The notes beneath the pieces were generated by a model that saw nothing but the letters and a program-made list of their open reading frames with translations, was not told the DNA's origin and searched no databases. A program made the translations under genes and the position numbers. This document shows, one piece after another, positions 1 through 11,863 of a DNA stretch of 64,000 nucleotides. The stretch is taken from assembly GCA_002221725.1 (NCBI GenBank), contig NJFT01000051.1:145201-209200 (forward strand). The letters are read 5' to 3'. This DNA comes from Scedosporium boydii (lineage: Eukaryota; Ascomycota; Sordariomycetes; Microascales; Microascaceae). How positions within the stretch are numbered: position 1 is the first letter of the stretch; the number at the start of each line of letters is the position of its first letter.

Positions 1-1261
1 GACAAGAGTTCGGACAAGGGTGTCCATGGCCGTGATCAAGATCATGTAGCGATCTTGGACCGGCGCCCACCTAGCCACCTGATTGTAGATGGTGATTGCC
101 CAGCCACAGTCTTTGTGTGTCCTTGGATCCTTGCGCAGGAGACGCTCGCCGTGGCCGAGTTTCTCTTCGATGAAAGCCAGGAGGGCTTGGGTGGCACTTT
201 GGACCTGGGGTCGATTTGGCACGATAAAAATCATCTTGAGACAATGCATCGCCAACACAGAAATATCCTCTTCCGCAAGCTTATCGACGTCGAAGGCGGT
301 TCCGGACAAGGCGATAGGATTCGGTTCGCCGGTCGTGTCGGCGGTCCGAACAGTTGCGACGCTCATTCGGCGGCGGGTGAGCTTCTCGGAATCGACGCGT
401 TCTTCTGCTTCCACGCGTTGATGCAGGGTCTCAAGGAAGTCTTCGTTGTCGTTCCAAAGATTCTCCAAAACAATCGGTACAATAACGTTCAGTTGGCGAC
501 CGACAAGGGAAGAAAGAGCGTCCGAAGATGCGATGCTCTTAATCGCTTCAAGCCCTGCATTCCGCCATCGCATCATCATGGGCTTACTCGACGGGCCTTT
601 GGTGGGCACGAAGTTGGGCGAAGCGAGGCTGGCATAGCCCCGAACAACAGACTCGTATTGCCTGATATAATCTTGATCGGCGAAGAGGGATGACGCGTCG
701 TGGTTTTCGCAAAATGCGTCAAAGGTCGGGATGGAGGATTCGATCATGGTGATGTCGTGGGATTCCAGGACCAGGGTGAGGACACGAAGCACGCATGGTG
801 CAATCAGTGGTAGGTCCTTGGGCGACTTTTCGATGAGAGCGGCGAGAATCTGTAGGGTGACCTGAACATTTCTACATTGCCACACACGCCACGTTAGTAT
901 TATCACTCAGTAACAAGAAACCAAAAAAAGGGAACAAGACAACAGAGAAGAAAGGGCAACAAGAATGGCGTCGAATAGAGATATCGAAGGAAGAAACGGA
1001 GACAACGGCGACTCTGGGTGGTTATTGTCGTGGATGTGGAACGTACCCGATTCGAACTCTCCAGACATCACTGGCCGTCTTCTTTTCCAGGAACGAGCCA
1101 ATCTTTTGGATCTTGGACCGTCGCGAAGTGGCGTAGAATAAAAGATAGCTGAGCTCGCTGGAATTGGGCTTGACGTCGACGGCACCCCTTCTCGTACGTG
1201 GATAACATTTCAAAACAAGGACCTGGTGCTTCGGACGGCACCTGTCCTGGATGGAATGCAT
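1..1261 (-). CDS. EFR3: EFR3-like plasma-membrane scaffold, 5' part (cut by window edge)
   Basis: Partial gene, coding exons 1047-1261 and 1-871, with a 175-bp intron (872-1046, GTACGT...TAG). About 362 residues are visible and the frame is still open at base 1. EFR3 anchors the phosphatidylinositol 4-kinase Stt4 complex to the plasma membrane. Recognition rests on the N-terminus (RPKHQVLVLKCYPRT, then KPNSSELSYLLFYATSRRSK) and on the segment KPMMMRWRNAGLEAIKS in exon 2, both as I recall them from fungal EFR3 proteins; the rest is helical and HEAT-like. The ATG at 1261 is chosen because the family starts a few residues before RPKHQ; the open frame continues upstream to 1375 but with unrelated sequence. 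The intron joins ...RIG to NVQVTLQIL without breaking the frame. Family assignment is from memory of the motifs, but the match is long. Confidence 0.85.
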
Positions 1262-4132
1262 CGCGCCGGACGAGCCGGAAGCTACCAGGTTGCAGTGGAC
1301 AGATACCGGCTGAGAGGAGACACTGCGGTTGGATGGAAGACGAGGTCGGGGTTTCGGTACGATGGCATTACTCAAGGGAAGGGAGAATTGGAGGAGCAGA
1401 GGACATGGAAGCTCGGATGCCGAAGAGGAAAGAAAGGGAAGATGGATCAGCGATGGAGAGATTTGAGATTATTAGCGGGAGGGAGAAAAAGGGAGAGGTG
1501 GAATCAAAAGCAAATGGGCAGACAAGGATTCAAAGATACAAGGATACAAGGATCAAGTCAATTGATGGAGCGACGGTACAAGTACAAAGAAGGTGGCGTT
1601 TTCATTGTCGGTGACCTGAGTAAATGGACTTGTTCCAGGTACCTTTGTCCTTTGTCCATCCACCATGCCCAGCACGCCTTCTAAGGATTGTACCAAGTAA
1701 GACACCAGTGACGCTGCGCAAAAGGCCCGCCTCCCCGACTGTTTTCTACATGTTTTCTACTCAGACAGGCAGTTGTCAACAATGTAGTTTCAATACTTTG
1801 CAAAGGGTGACGAAAACTCGAGCATCAAGTACTTGTACATCAATTCTTAAAGGCTAATATTTCCGCTCCGCAGCTTCACAGCTTCTCAACTGCCCTCTCG
1901 GGTCTCGAGCCGTAAGCTGGTCCGTCGACATCCGCATCGATATCAGCGTCGAAGACTCCGACCGCCTCTTCGGATCGCAGTAACTCCTCCGTGTTGGACC
2001 ATTATCTAGGATTTAACGTTCAAGGGAAGTGCCATCCCTGCGCCGATGGCCTGTCCATCCCGAGTATCTCCAGTAGCCTAATACGGAGCTTTCGTGGCCT
2101 TGCATCCTGGTGCTACGTTAAGACATTTACCGCCTCGAGCACGAAACCAACACCATGGGAGCAAGCATCGAGTTCCCCATCCATCTGAAGACATCTAGGA
2201 AGGAGACTTACACGAGGAATGGGCGACGTGTAACGATACATTAAAAATCCCCCAAGCTCTCCAGATCAGTGACGAACAACCTGTGATTGTCTTGGCAAGT
2301 GGGTTTCAGTACCTCGTTCTTCATTACTTCGTCCTTCATGCAATCGATAGTCTAGCGGTCTACGAAGTACTTACACGTGGGACTATTCAATGTATCTAAG
2401 AGGGGAGGGAAAAGCGCCAGCACTGCGATTAAGATGGACTAAGATTTCCGTTGTGATGGATGATTCAGTGTCCGCTGCCTACGAAGTACATCGATTTTGC
2501 TTCCTCAATTTGACATCTCCCGTTGACTCCGGACCCCGAAATGCCGTCGAGCCCGTCCTCAAACAAGCGTAATCAACGACGGACAGTTCGCGCCGACTCT
2601 TGCGCCTCACCCACTCAGCGAATGTTGTAGTATCCACTGGACATCGATATCAATATTTGACTTCTACAGTGAAGCGCGGACCCCTCGCTGGGAAGTACAT
2701 AATTCCTCGTCACCATTGTGGAGTTTTTATCTTTCAGGATTCCCAAACTGGTGGGATTCGTGAAGCAACCTGAAATCGTAGGTTACTCGCATACTCGGCC
2801 ACGTCATTCCACGTATAACATCAACGGACGACATGCGCCACCGTCAACAACAAAGGTCCGCCTGTTGAGCTGGCGGGAACAATCCAAGCTCGTTGTGATG
2901 CCCTAATCCTCACGGATCCACTCGTTAAAAAGAAGCTTCAAGAAACCCAGACACCCGACCTTCAACGACGGGCTACTGGTGATGATCTGGCTTGTTGCCC
3001 GATTGAGCCTTTAAGTTTCGGCTGAAGGACATTTCCGCCCCCTCCTACAGCACCAGGTACCGAATTCCGCCGGCGTTTGTACCAGGTAAGCTCTGATAGG
3101 CTCTGACTTGCTAACAAATCGTCTTGATGCACGCCATTAAGGGATCTTTTTGGGGTCTGGTTCGCACGACTCTAGTGTATTGCGACGTTAAACCCTCGGA
3201 ACCGGGTTGGAACGCACAGGCTGCAAGCACCAAAGGCACGCAAGACAAAAGCGCGCCCACTTCGTCGATCAACGTTTCCGATCTGGGAAGAGAGGAATGT
3301 CGATGCGTTCAACCAAATTTACCTTTGCGGGGGAAACGAACAAAGGAGCGGCGGGGGCAACAGCACGAAACGTTGGACGATTCATCTTCTTTCAGGCTAC
3401 ACTGTTGTTTGCATCCAACTTAGCTGGCAGCACGATCACATCTACCGCGAGGGCACATGTAATATCCATTTGATGTTTGCATGTGGTCAGAAATAGTCAT
3501 GTCGATTCTTGGAAAGGGAACTTAAGTTTAACAAAGAAAGAGAACAAATAATATTTAGTCGCGACACATGGGGAAACGCTTTGCCGCCAGTGGAAGCGGT
3601 CCTTGAGCTTAAAGCTTAAGTTGAGAGTTCGAACACTTACATCAACAGCGCGGATGGCTTCCACGTGCGATAGTTCTGAGGTTCTGGCATTCTCATAATT
3701 TCGGGATGGATGCAACCACTTCCTTCATTAGTTCTTCAACTAAGTCACCGGGCCTTCTCGACTGCATCTGCACATTGTAGACTCCGGCAATTGCCAGCCA
3801 ACAAATGGCTCATGTCGCTAATTTCAGACAACTTCGTCGCAATGTCTCACAAATCCAACAAGACAATGACAGCCTAGACTTGGGTGAAGATCAGAGCCAC
3901 AGTTACGCACTTTCATGGGCTACCTGTAGGTCCTTGAAAATATGATGGGAATCACGTCCTCGTCTTCCTCAAGAGACTACAATTACTCCCCCCGAATATC
4001 CGATCTATCGACTCATTTTTTTGGCCCTCCTCTCCTAAACTTTTTTTCCTTTTTTTCCCCTTCTATGAAGGATAAATCAACAAGTTGCTGGAAATGTGTC
4101 CAGACTTCATTTAATTGTGGTTGGCTTTAGCA
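1262..4132. other. EFR3 upstream spacer, no gene seen
   Basis: This 2.9-kb stretch lies between the EFR3 start and the 3' end of the thioesterase gene. Only short unrelated open frames occur and none shows family motifs. It holds two copies of the 10-mer TACGAAGTAC (2361-2370 and 2480-2489). A GTAAGC...CTAAC stretch near 3086-3120 looks intron-like but has no coding exon beside it. Confidence 0.5.
2361..2489. repeat. Two TACGAAGTAC motif copies
   Basis: Exact 10-mers at 2361-2370 and 2480-2489, 119 bp apart, both in the same orientation. They belong to the interspersed family seen again at 26.9, 27.0, 42-44, 50-51 and 59.5 kb. The flanking bases of the two copies also look loosely alike (CGGTC/CTGCC before, TTACA/ATCGA after), but not enough to call a longer repeat. 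Confidence 0.7.
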
Positions 4133-5092
4133 TTAGTTGGTCAGAGGTAGCCTCTTCTTGAGGAACTCCTCGACGTCGTCAAGCTCCTCTGGGCAAGCCG
4201 AATGGGGCATTCTACGTCTCACTTATTAGACAACAAAGGAAATTCCTGGAAAGACCCCAAAAGAGACGAGGAAGGAAAAGCCGAAACTTACGGGTAGGTC
4301 TTGAAGGTGACATCATAACCCAGTTCCTTTAGCTTCTCGAAAGAGATTCGAGCAAGCGGGAAGATGACCAAAGGGTCGAAGGTTCCGTGGCCCATGAAGA
4401 CTGGCGTCTCTTTGTTCTCAGGGGTGACAAGGTCCTTGAATTTTCCACCGAGGAGGATCCAGGACGAGAGGCCGACAATGCCGCCGAGTTTGACAGTCGC
4501 ACTGAGCCCCGATAAGATGGACATGGCACCTCCCTGGGAGAAACCACCGAGGACGATGCGGTTGGCTGGTATTCCCGCGTCGATTTCTTGCTTGATCAGG
4601 TCGTGGAAGTACGAACGACTCTCGAGGATGCCGGCTTCATCCTCGCTCCTTTGCAAGGATTCGAGAGTGCCGTTGAGCTCTTTCTAGGGAAGGTGTAAGC
4701 TATCTGAGAAGTTGCGCCATTCTTCAAAGGGAAACACGGCTTGCGGATACTTTCTGACGTACAATGTCAAACCAACCAGGCATTTGCATGCCGCCGTTCT
4801 GGAGAGGAAATACCATACGTTAGCCGCTACCACCCCTTATGGTTGCCACAAATAGATAGTGATATTGAAGTAATGTTCGTGGCGAGGAGAGTCCATGGCA
4901 ACTTACACAAGTGATGGGAATCGCAGGTGCATGTGGAAGTATAAACTTGACATGGTCCAATCGCTGCCGCCGCCTCCAATTCTCTACCACCGGTTGCCAG
5001 CCATAGCCAGTATCTCCCAGGCCATGGGCAAAGATGACGGTGGCTGTGTGCTTAGCAGCAGCCGGGACAACGAGAGATGCTCTACGGGACAT
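4133..5092 (-). CDS. APT1: Acyl-protein thioesterase 1 (alpha/beta hydrolase)
   Basis: Four exons: 4907-5092, 4763-4798 (36 bp), 4292-4683 and 4133-4211, giving 230 residues, the usual size for this family. The enzyme removes palmitate from cysteines of membrane-bound proteins such as G-alpha and Ras, and acts in the cytosol. Visible landmarks are the oxyanion loop FAHGLGDTG near residue 24-32, the nucleophile elbow GFSQGG with Ser123, Asp177 in HGTFDP and His208 in MPHSACP, i.e. a complete Ser-Asp-His triad with spacing like that of human APT1. The tiny second exon encodes NGGMQMPGWFDI, a conserved family block, which fixes its boundaries. All introns use GT-AG (GTAAGT, GTACGT, GTAAGT donors). 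The start at 5092 gives MSRRASLVV; the in-frame extension to 5188 lacks family similarity. Confidence 0.93.
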
Positions 5093-6901
5093 GGTTGTGT
5101 AGATGGAATGATAGAATTCTCGGAGTCTAGATTCTATGGGGAAGAAAAGGAAAACAAACACATTCGCAACGTTGAGCTTCAACGACACAATCTAATCCCC
5201 GAGGTGTGCATTCCTCCAGTGGGACAAAGTGGGGGGTGAGTCTCACATTTCAGCTGTCAATCGAAATCAGCTGTAAATAACTGTCATAACAAACACCCAT
5301 CGCGATTAGTAATCGACATATCCCAAGGTCACATTTGATTGCTTCAATTCTTCCAACAAGCAAATATCGGAGCCGAGGGAATTTTTGTTGGGGTCTCTTC
5401 AAATTAATCTCGCTGCCTACGAAAGAGTTGCGAAGGTCCATCCAAGTCGACAAACAGCCCCCGGCGTCATTGAAATTAATCCCACATGTGTGAATGGTGC
5501 CACTTCTTCGTCGTACCAAACGTATCAAACCAAAAGGGCTCAGTCTCAGTCTGCGGGTGCGAATCGGCGAGACCTGCATGCGGGATGTGAGTATGACGTA
5601 AAAGTACTCACGGCAAGTACAACCCCGGTACAGCCCTCGTGTCTTCAATTGTTCGCTTCGGCGAGGTGTAGATTAGTTTAGAACGACATTGTGTCAACTT
5701 GTCAAGCATTGTAACGCGACATTGGCCTGCTCCAACCAACCTTGTGACGGACATAAGCTCGCCTTGCCTGAGCAGCCAGGCGGCAGCCTCGGATTATCAG
5801 GGTCTTGGCCGAACCTGGACCCGTCACTTGACCAGAAACAGGTCAAGCAGAACACTGCAGCAGTTCCCTTTTTGCGGCAGCTCGGCCCTCGATTGCCCTT
5901 CTCCACTCCCGGCTCCATCGGATTTGACCAAGTTTTCTGGAGAGAACCTCGGGAGCGCACGGCATTCGACCCATTGCACCCCATTGCGCCCCCATTGCCC
6001 TTGTGGTCCTTGTGGTCTTGTGGTCGAGAGCTTAAATCTGGCCACCCACATCCTGCAAGGTACCAGTACCAGAAATCAACGGGCTGGACTAACAATCCAG
6101 ACATCCTAACCCAGGACCGAGTTGTAGCAGTGACGTGGAGACCCCGCAAAGGCAAGAGAATAAAGTCATGGAGAAGTCCAGTAACACTCTTCAACTTGGC
6201 CGATAGCATCCACCGGATCCCCCAACATTCCCCATATCCATAGTGTGTGACTGTGTTGATTTTCCCCAGGGCCTCGGCCGAACGGCTTGATGGTTACATC
6301 AATATCAAATGTTCTAGTCCATTTCGAGGAATATAATCAACGACTCGCCCACGCTAGCACACACTAGCACACATAGAAAGACGATACCGCACACAAAACC
6401 ACGAAGCAGTACTAAACTAGTAAAACCAAGGCTAGTTTTCTAGTTGACACGAGGGGCACAAAACGCGAAGGGAAAAAAAAAAGTTCATTCACTTTCGCCT
6501 CGTGCTCTACTACAGTATTGTGTTCCCTTTGTTCCCATCGCGAAGCCAATTCGCCTTCTTCATCTCTCCCTTCGTACAGACCATTTGATTCATCTCCCCA
6601 ACCGCTTCTCCAACTTATCCTTGCGACTCCCCAACACCCAACCCGCAAATCCTTGCCATTGACCAGTGCGACCCCTGAAATTTGCCGACTGGACCCTTCG
6701 AACCCCTCCCAATCCTCAATAAGCGAGCTTCCCGCCCATCGGAGGTTGAATCGGACCTTTTACCGCAGCTTGCGAGGCTTTCCTTTTCCTCGCTTTACTT
6801 GGTTACAAAATCTGCCGAGGAACCCCATAAAGCTCCCACGAAGCTGCAAACTGCTTTCGTCCTTCACCCTCGCCATCGAATGCTCCCTCCTCCCCTAGAG
6901 T
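5093..6901. other. Divergent promoter spacer between APT1 and pantothenate kinase
   Basis: This 1.8-kb region separates two divergently transcribed genes. Open frames exist on both strands at 5690-6243 and overlap each other, which suggests chance openness in GC-rich DNA, not a gene. It contains short tandem patterns at 5970-6026 and a small ACTAGCACAC repeat near 6354-6375. CT-rich DNA just before 6900 fits a fungal 5' leader. Confidence 0.5.
5970..6026. repeat. Adjacent short tandem repeats
   Basis: Three imperfect units of CCCATTGC(A/G)C run from about 5970 to 5999 and are followed immediately by three units of TTGTGGTC (6001-6024). Both lie in the pantothenate kinase upstream region. They may be replication slippage products; CCATT/ATTGG content could bind CCAAT-type factors, but that is only inference. 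Confidence 0.55.
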
Positions 6902-8579
6902 ATGTCCACCAAAGTGTCGCCCCTCCTTGAAGAGGCGGTAGTCGACGCCATGCAGACCCCGGCGCAACCCCAAGACCGCCAAGCGACAGAAGCCGCGACC
7001 ACCACGGCGGTTATAGACCACGACCAAGACCACGAACACCTGGACCACGACGCCGAGGCCACAACGGCGGAAGAAATACATCAAACCATCATACATCCCG
7101 GCTCGGTTCGAATAAACGTCGAAGGCGCCTTCATCGTCGAGTCACCCCCCGGCTCGCCGACCGAGCAACCAGTCAAGTCTGGGCGCATATCACCGACCCA
7201 GGAGACCAGCGACATCCGGTTACCGAATCACACGGCGGTAGTGAGCCATATTGCTGTTGATGTAAGTGGCGCACTCTTCATCTTGTTCCCCTTTCTCCAC
7301 AGTTTCTTTTTCAAGTTTTCGAGACCGAATTTCTAACGTCTTTCTCTCTCTCTCTCTTACTAGATCGGCGGCTCGTTAATTAAGCTCGTCTACTTCACCC
7401 GCGAACCACACTCTACCGCACCCGGTGGCCGGTTGAACTTCCACAGCTTTGAGACCGATCGTATCGACGACTGCCTAGAGTTCATGAAACACTTGCAGGA
7501 GAACCAGCAGAGACTCAATGGCTCGCATCCCGCAGAGCTATGTGTCATGGCCACTGGCGGAGGGGCCTATAAGTTCTATGACAAGATTCGGGACGTCCTT
7601 GGGGTTGATGTTCTACGGGAGGACGAGATGGAGTGTCTAATTATTGGTGTGTTTCCTCGTACCCAGCAAAGCATACATACATCCGCCAGCGAACGAGGAA
7701 GGCTGCTAACTCGTAATAGGCCTTGATTTTTTTATTACAGAAATCCCCCGGGAAGTGTTCACATACAGCGAAACAGAACCAATGGAATTCGTCATCCCCA
7801 ACGAAACTATCTACCCTTACCTCCTCGTCAACATCGGCTCCGGCGTTTCATTCCTGAAGGTCTCCGGCCCCCACAAATACGAGCGAGTCGGCGGCACATC
7901 CCTCGGGGGCGGAACGCTATGGGGTCTCCTCTCCCTCCTGACAGGCGCACGGACATTCGACGAGATGTTGGACATGGCCGACCAGGGCGACAACACCAAG
8001 GTCGACATGCTCGTGGGCGACATCTACGGAACGGACTACGGAAAGATCGGGCTCAAGAGCACGACCATCGCGTCCTCCTTCGGCAAGGTCTTCCGCATGA
8101 AGAGGGAAGCCGAGTCAGCGGCCGAGGACAGCGGCGGCGCCACGGCCTTCTCCCTCCAGAACCCCGCCATGCCGTCCGAGCAGGCCACACCGGCGGAATC
8201 GGAAAGTAACCGCAATCCCCCGTTCTCCCGTGCCGACATTTCTCGTTCTCTCCTTTACGCCATCAGTAACAACATCGGTCAGCTGGCCCATCTCCACAGC
8301 CGCGTCCATAACCTCAATCACATCTACTTTGGCGGAAGCTTCATCCGAGGCCACCGCCAGACCATCAACACTCTAAGTTTCGCCATCAAGTTCTGGTCCG
8401 GCGGCCAGAAGCAAGCTTACTTCCTTCGCCACGAGGGCTATCTCGGCGCCGTCGGTGCCTTCCTGAAGAGACAGCCTAGGAACTGGGGCCGGCGGGGTAG
8501 CTTCGAGGAAGCTGTCGCCAAGGACGGCATAGAGTGGCGGATGCGCGAGCGAGTCTCAAAGGAAGCCGCCGAGGCTTGA
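6902..8579 (+). CDS. Pantothenate kinase, eukaryotic (PanK/fumble) type
   Basis: Three exons (6902-7261, 7364-7646, 7720-8579) encode 500 residues. The enzyme phosphorylates pantothenate, the first and rate-limiting step of coenzyme A synthesis, in the cytosol. Residues 1-110 are low-complexity (His/Asp/Glu-rich) and probably disordered. The ATP-binding motif D-IGGSLIKLVYF begins at residue 120, with intron 1 splitting it right after the Asp. VMATGGGAYKF (181-191), EDEMECLI (207-213, holding the catalytic acid region of this family), IGSGVSF (253-259) and GGTSLGGGT (272-280, the acyl-CoA/pantothenate site) all follow in order. Intron 1 has a CTAAC branch signal at 7333; intron 2 is GTGTGT...TAG and joins LII to GLDFFITEIP. 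Another AG at 7739 would break a conserved block, so 7719 is preferred. This type is feedback-inhibited by acetyl-CoA in relatives. Confidence 0.95.
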
Positions 8580-9383
8580 GGAACCCCCGATTGTCTCCCC
8601 TAGCCCGGGAGACTAGGCCGGGGGGGTTTATTATTTTACATGTTTTAATTTTTTCCCTCGTTCCTTTCCATGATTTGGAGGTACGATTTGTTCAGAAGAG
8701 GAGGATGCGCATTTACAGGAAAGAGGAAGGCATAAGGCAACTGCATCTACCATGTTTCTTTTTTACGTGGACGCCCAGATGACGGCTCATTTTTTTTCTC
8801 TTCATTATTTTCTCCATTTTTGATAGCGTGGTATACCTGTTGCATTTTGGGGTTACGGGCCGGTTGTCTTGTGATAGATTAGTATCCCGAACAGTTCCTG
8901 TATCTTTTGGCATATGAGTAGAAAAAAAAAAAAGAAGAAGAAGAAGAAGAAGAAGAAGAAGAAGAAGAGACAGAGTGAGAGACTACTGCAGGAGAGGATG
9001 AAGATCATTGGTTCTTCAGGTGGATGATGGAGATAGAGCGTGGAGCGAGGTATATTGCTCAAAGGCAAGGCCAAACAGTCCTTACCGGGTCTTTGATGTC
9101 AGTCGTACAAATACAGGATATAGAGAGGCGCCAATATGCCTCAAAATTCAATGTGCTCCTCGTGATCACTCATATCAAGCAATAACACGAGAGTTCCAGC
9201 AGCGCTCCTCCGAACGATCCCGAATTCCGAGGATCTCAAGGCCGCCCACCCACCCCCAATCCCAAGGACACACGCATGCCGACTCCGGAGGTCGTGCACG
9301 TCACATCGTGTATCCCAACCATCATCATAACACACTCTCCATCCCGCGATGGCCCCACGCGACAATTGGCGCTAGGACTTGGA
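8580..9383. other. Convergent 3' spacer between PanK and AIM11 with purine tract
   Basis: The 3' ends of two genes face each other across 800 bp. The only marked structure is an A-run followed by a GAA tract at 8922-8968. An open frame on the plus strand (9008-9613) is antisense to the AIM11 end and has no family features. Confidence 0.55.
8922..8968. repeat. Poly-A plus (GAA)n tract
   Basis: About 12 A residues interrupted once by G are followed by roughly 12 GAA units. It sits in the convergent 3' region and is probably a simple-sequence expansion; pure purine-strand DNA of this kind can form triplex structures. Confidence 0.9.
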
Positions 9384-9962
9384 CTACCTCTCCTTCTCCA
9401 CCGTCCCCTCTGCGTCCTTCGCCTGCCCCGGAGCCTTCCCCACCTTGGCCAATATACCAGCCGCCCACTCCTCCAACTCCTTCTCAGCATCCTCGTCCGG
9501 CCTGCCCGCAGGTCCGTACATCTTCCTCCTCGCGTACCTCTTCAGATCCTCGGCGGACGAGATGTCGAAGGCGTAGGACAGCCCGCCCGTGGCCATCAGC
9601 GCGAAGCTCATGACGTTCAGCGTCGCTAAGCCCAGGGCCTCCGCTGCGATGAGCCCCCCGTCGACTTTTGACGCCTCCGATGCCGCTGTCGATTCTGTGG
9701 CCGTGGCTGTTGCCTCCGCTGCGGTTGTGGCTGTCTTTGCGGTTGGTGGTCGGAGGTTGGATTGGTAGTATTTGGGGAAGGCGGCGATTTGCTTGCGGAT
9801 TATGGCGCGGCGGGTTACCGCTAGGGAGGCTAGCATGAAGGCGGAGCCGGCGAAGAAGAGGCCGAGTTGCTTTACGGCGCGGGGGGAGAAGGGGTCGCGG
9901 GGTTCGGGGTTTTGTGAGGGCGGCGCGGAGCTTGGCGCTGGGGCGGAGTTGGTTTGGGACAT
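9384..9962 (-). CDS. AIM11: AIM11-type small mitochondrial membrane protein
   Basis: Single-exon gene of 192 residues. AIM11 (altered inheritance of mitochondria 11) is a fungal protein of unknown biochemical role with two membrane segments. Here they are around residues 34-57 (QLGLFFAGSAFMLASLAVTRR) and 122-142 (GLATLNVMSFALMATGGLSYAF), followed by the conserved ISSAEDLKRYARR. The open frame continues far upstream to 10244, but that extension has no ATG at all, only a TTG, so the ATG at 9962 is the first possible start. A (TG/CA) microsatellite that would read His-Thr repeats therefore lies in the 5' leader. The Ala/Thr-rich linker between the membrane helices (about 75-110) is longer than I would expect. 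The gene is divergent from the 2OG oxygenase at 10576. Confidence 0.85.
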   Translation of the reverse strand: MSQTNSAPAPSSAPPSQNPEPRDPFSPRAVKQLGLFFAGSAFMLASLAVTRRAIIRKQIAAFPKYYQSNLRPPTAKTATTAAEATATATESTAASEASKVDGGLIAAEALGLATLNVMSFALMATGGLSYAFDISSAEDLKRYARRKMYGPAGRPDEDAEKELEEWAAGILAKVGKAPGQAKDAEGTVEKER

Positions 9963-10575
9963 TGTGTCGTGGGTCGTGTGCGTGTGCGTGTGCGTGTGTG
10001 TGTGCGAGTTCGTATTAGAAGATTGTCCAGGGGCGGTGGGTAGGATGGCTACGTTTGAGGAGGTATGAGATTTGCGATTGGGTGAAGGGCGCTGCTCGAG
10101 GATGGAGATGGAGAATCGGCGTAGGCCGAGAGACGAATTTCGAGTTGAATTGACGACTTGTATGAAGTAGATACCAATCCTTCTCCTCGCGAGTTGAAAG
10201 ATGCAGCGGGAATTTGATGCGCGACGGAAAAATGTCGGTCGCAAAGATAAGATATGCAGCTATCAGAGTATTTCGTGTGGTAAATGCATCGGCCTAGAGC
10301 CTAGTATCTTTCCCTAGTTTCCCCCTCCATTCCTTATTCATGTCAAAGATGAGAGAGTTCAATAATATCTGAGGAGCTTGTAATTTGTTACCAGGAACTC
10401 AAAACTCGACTGCCCACTGCGTCCGCGGCGTTTTGAGCGCCTGGTTCTCCGCTCTAACTTCGTTGATGGCTCTGGCATGAAATGACGGACTGAACAACAT
10501 CCATTGTCTGGAAAAGAGCCACCTACATACACCAGCGGGCCTCGCAATCCCAAATCAACGTTGAAATCCCAAAGA
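9963..10575. promoter_or_regulatory. Divergent promoter of AIM11 and the 2OG oxygenase
   Basis: 613 bp lie between two start codons on opposite strands. A GT-rich microsatellite (9978-10008) is only 16 bases from the AIM11 ATG and is probably in its 5' leader. No clear TATA box was seen. Confidence 0.5.
9978..10008. repeat. (GTGTGC)n/(GT)n microsatellite in the AIM11 leader
   Basis: About 31 bp of alternating GTGTGC and GTGT units on the plus strand. On the minus strand it would encode alternating His-Thr if translated, but no upstream ATG exists in that frame, so it is untranslated. Confidence 0.85.
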
Positions 10576-11708
10576 ATGGCCAAACCCAAACCCAGGAAAT
10601 CCCAAACCAACAACACCAAGCCCTCCACTCTTCCAAAACCACCATCACCCTCCTGGCCCCCCTTCAAACCGCCTCTCCCGGTCATCCCTCTCTCCCCGAC
10701 TCCTCACCCTTCCTTTCCAGACAAAATCGTCCTCCTCCCAAACTTCTTCCCCCACTCTCTCTGCCGCTCTTACGTCTCGTTCCTCCGCACCCTCCCGCTT
10801 ACAACGACTCCCGGCCGGCCGAGGAAGGGCGAGGCCGTACGTGTGAATGATCGCTTCCAGGTCGATGACCCTGCTTTTGCAGAGAGGTTGTGGGCGGAGA
10901 CGGGGTTGAGGGATGTGCTTGCCCAGGAGGAGTTTGCGCACCTTTGGTGAGTTCTCCTCCTGGCCTTGTGGAATCGGTTCCTTCGTGTCGTATTCCGCGA
11001 TACTCTTTTCTTCTTCATATGCTCCTTCATGTGCTCCTTCATGTGCTTCTTCATGTGTGCCACGTCGTGTTCACTTTTGTTAGCCGTGTCGTACCTCTTG
11101 TTATGCTCTGGAAACTCGGCCTTCTTAAATACCTCCACATCGACGATCAGCAAAGGCTAACATATCCCGCTTCAACCAGGGGCGGCCAAGTCATGGGGCT
11201 AAACCCCAACATCCGCGTCTACCGCTATTCTAAATCACAATTCTTTGACTGCCATTGTATCGACAGTCTTTCTTGTCTTCTCCTGCCCTAGCACGCATCA
11301 CTCACTAACCACAAATAACTGTAGACGATGATTCCAACGCCGTAGTCCTCCCCCCAAATAATACTCCTTGCAAAACAACCTGGACCTTGCTCCTCTACCT
11401 CACCTCAGCCTCCGACCCGGGCAGGTGCGTCGGCGGCGAGACCGTCTTCTATCCGCATGACCGCCAGTTGGAAAAGGAGGCCGTCGCCGTTGCGCCAGAA
11501 ACGGGACTTGTACTTTTGCATAAACATGGGGACGATTGTCTGCTGGTTAGTTCTTACTCGTTTTCTCGGGGTGGATGATACCCTTTCTTGACATGGTAAC
11601 TGGTTGAATGGAATGGAATTTCACTAATCGTTCTGGCAGCACGAGGGTCGAGAAGTCACGTCAGGAGAAAAATGGATTTTGAGAACAGACGTTTGTGTTA
11701 AAAAGTAA
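10576..11708 (+). CDS. 2-oxoglutarate/Fe(II)-dependent oxygenase (prolyl hydroxylase fold)
   Basis: Four exons (10576-10946, 11180-11256, 11325-11545, 11640-11708) encode 245 residues. The fold is the double-stranded beta helix of 2OG dioxygenases, which use Fe(II), O2 and 2-oxoglutarate to hydroxylate a substrate. The iron ligands are visible: HxD in SQFFDCHYDDDSN, created only when intron 2 (GTATCG...GTAG) is removed, and the distal His in LLHEGREV, which spans intron 3. The cosubstrate Arg is in KWILRTDV near the end. GGETVFYP is the usual strand before it. The start at 10576 gives MAKPKPRKS, a basic stretch that could be a nuclear signal; an earlier in-frame ATG at 10504 is possible. The substrate cannot be told from sequence; relatives act on proteins. 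Confidence 0.85.
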
Positions 11709-11863
11709 ACTTGCGGCCTATAAAATACCTTGCAATGCATCAACGTCGATGTCAACAAACTAGCGAAGAGGACCGAAAAGAGTCCTTTGCAGAGCGGGCA
11801 AATAGTTCTCCTCCTCCACCTGTGCAATCAACCAGCCATTAAAATGTCCGCCTCCGATCTCAA
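11709..11863. other. Short convergent spacer
   Basis: Only 155 bp separate the 3' ends of the oxygenase and the polymerase gene if the latter ends at 11864. Overlapping 3' transcripts are likely. No terminator-like element is obvious. Confidence 0.4.

Noticed and set aside
55..693. 212-codon plus-strand frame at the left edge
   Set aside because: Antisense shadow of EFR3 exon 2; the minus strand reads a continuous EFR3-like protein.
5689..6243. 184-codon plus-strand and 171-codon minus-strand frames
   Set aside because: They overlap on both strands in the same DNA, lack motifs and include simple repeats; treated as chance openness.
9963..10244. N-terminal extension of AIM11 with His-Thr repeats
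   Set aside because: The upstream frame has no ATG; its apparent first residue is a TTG codon.
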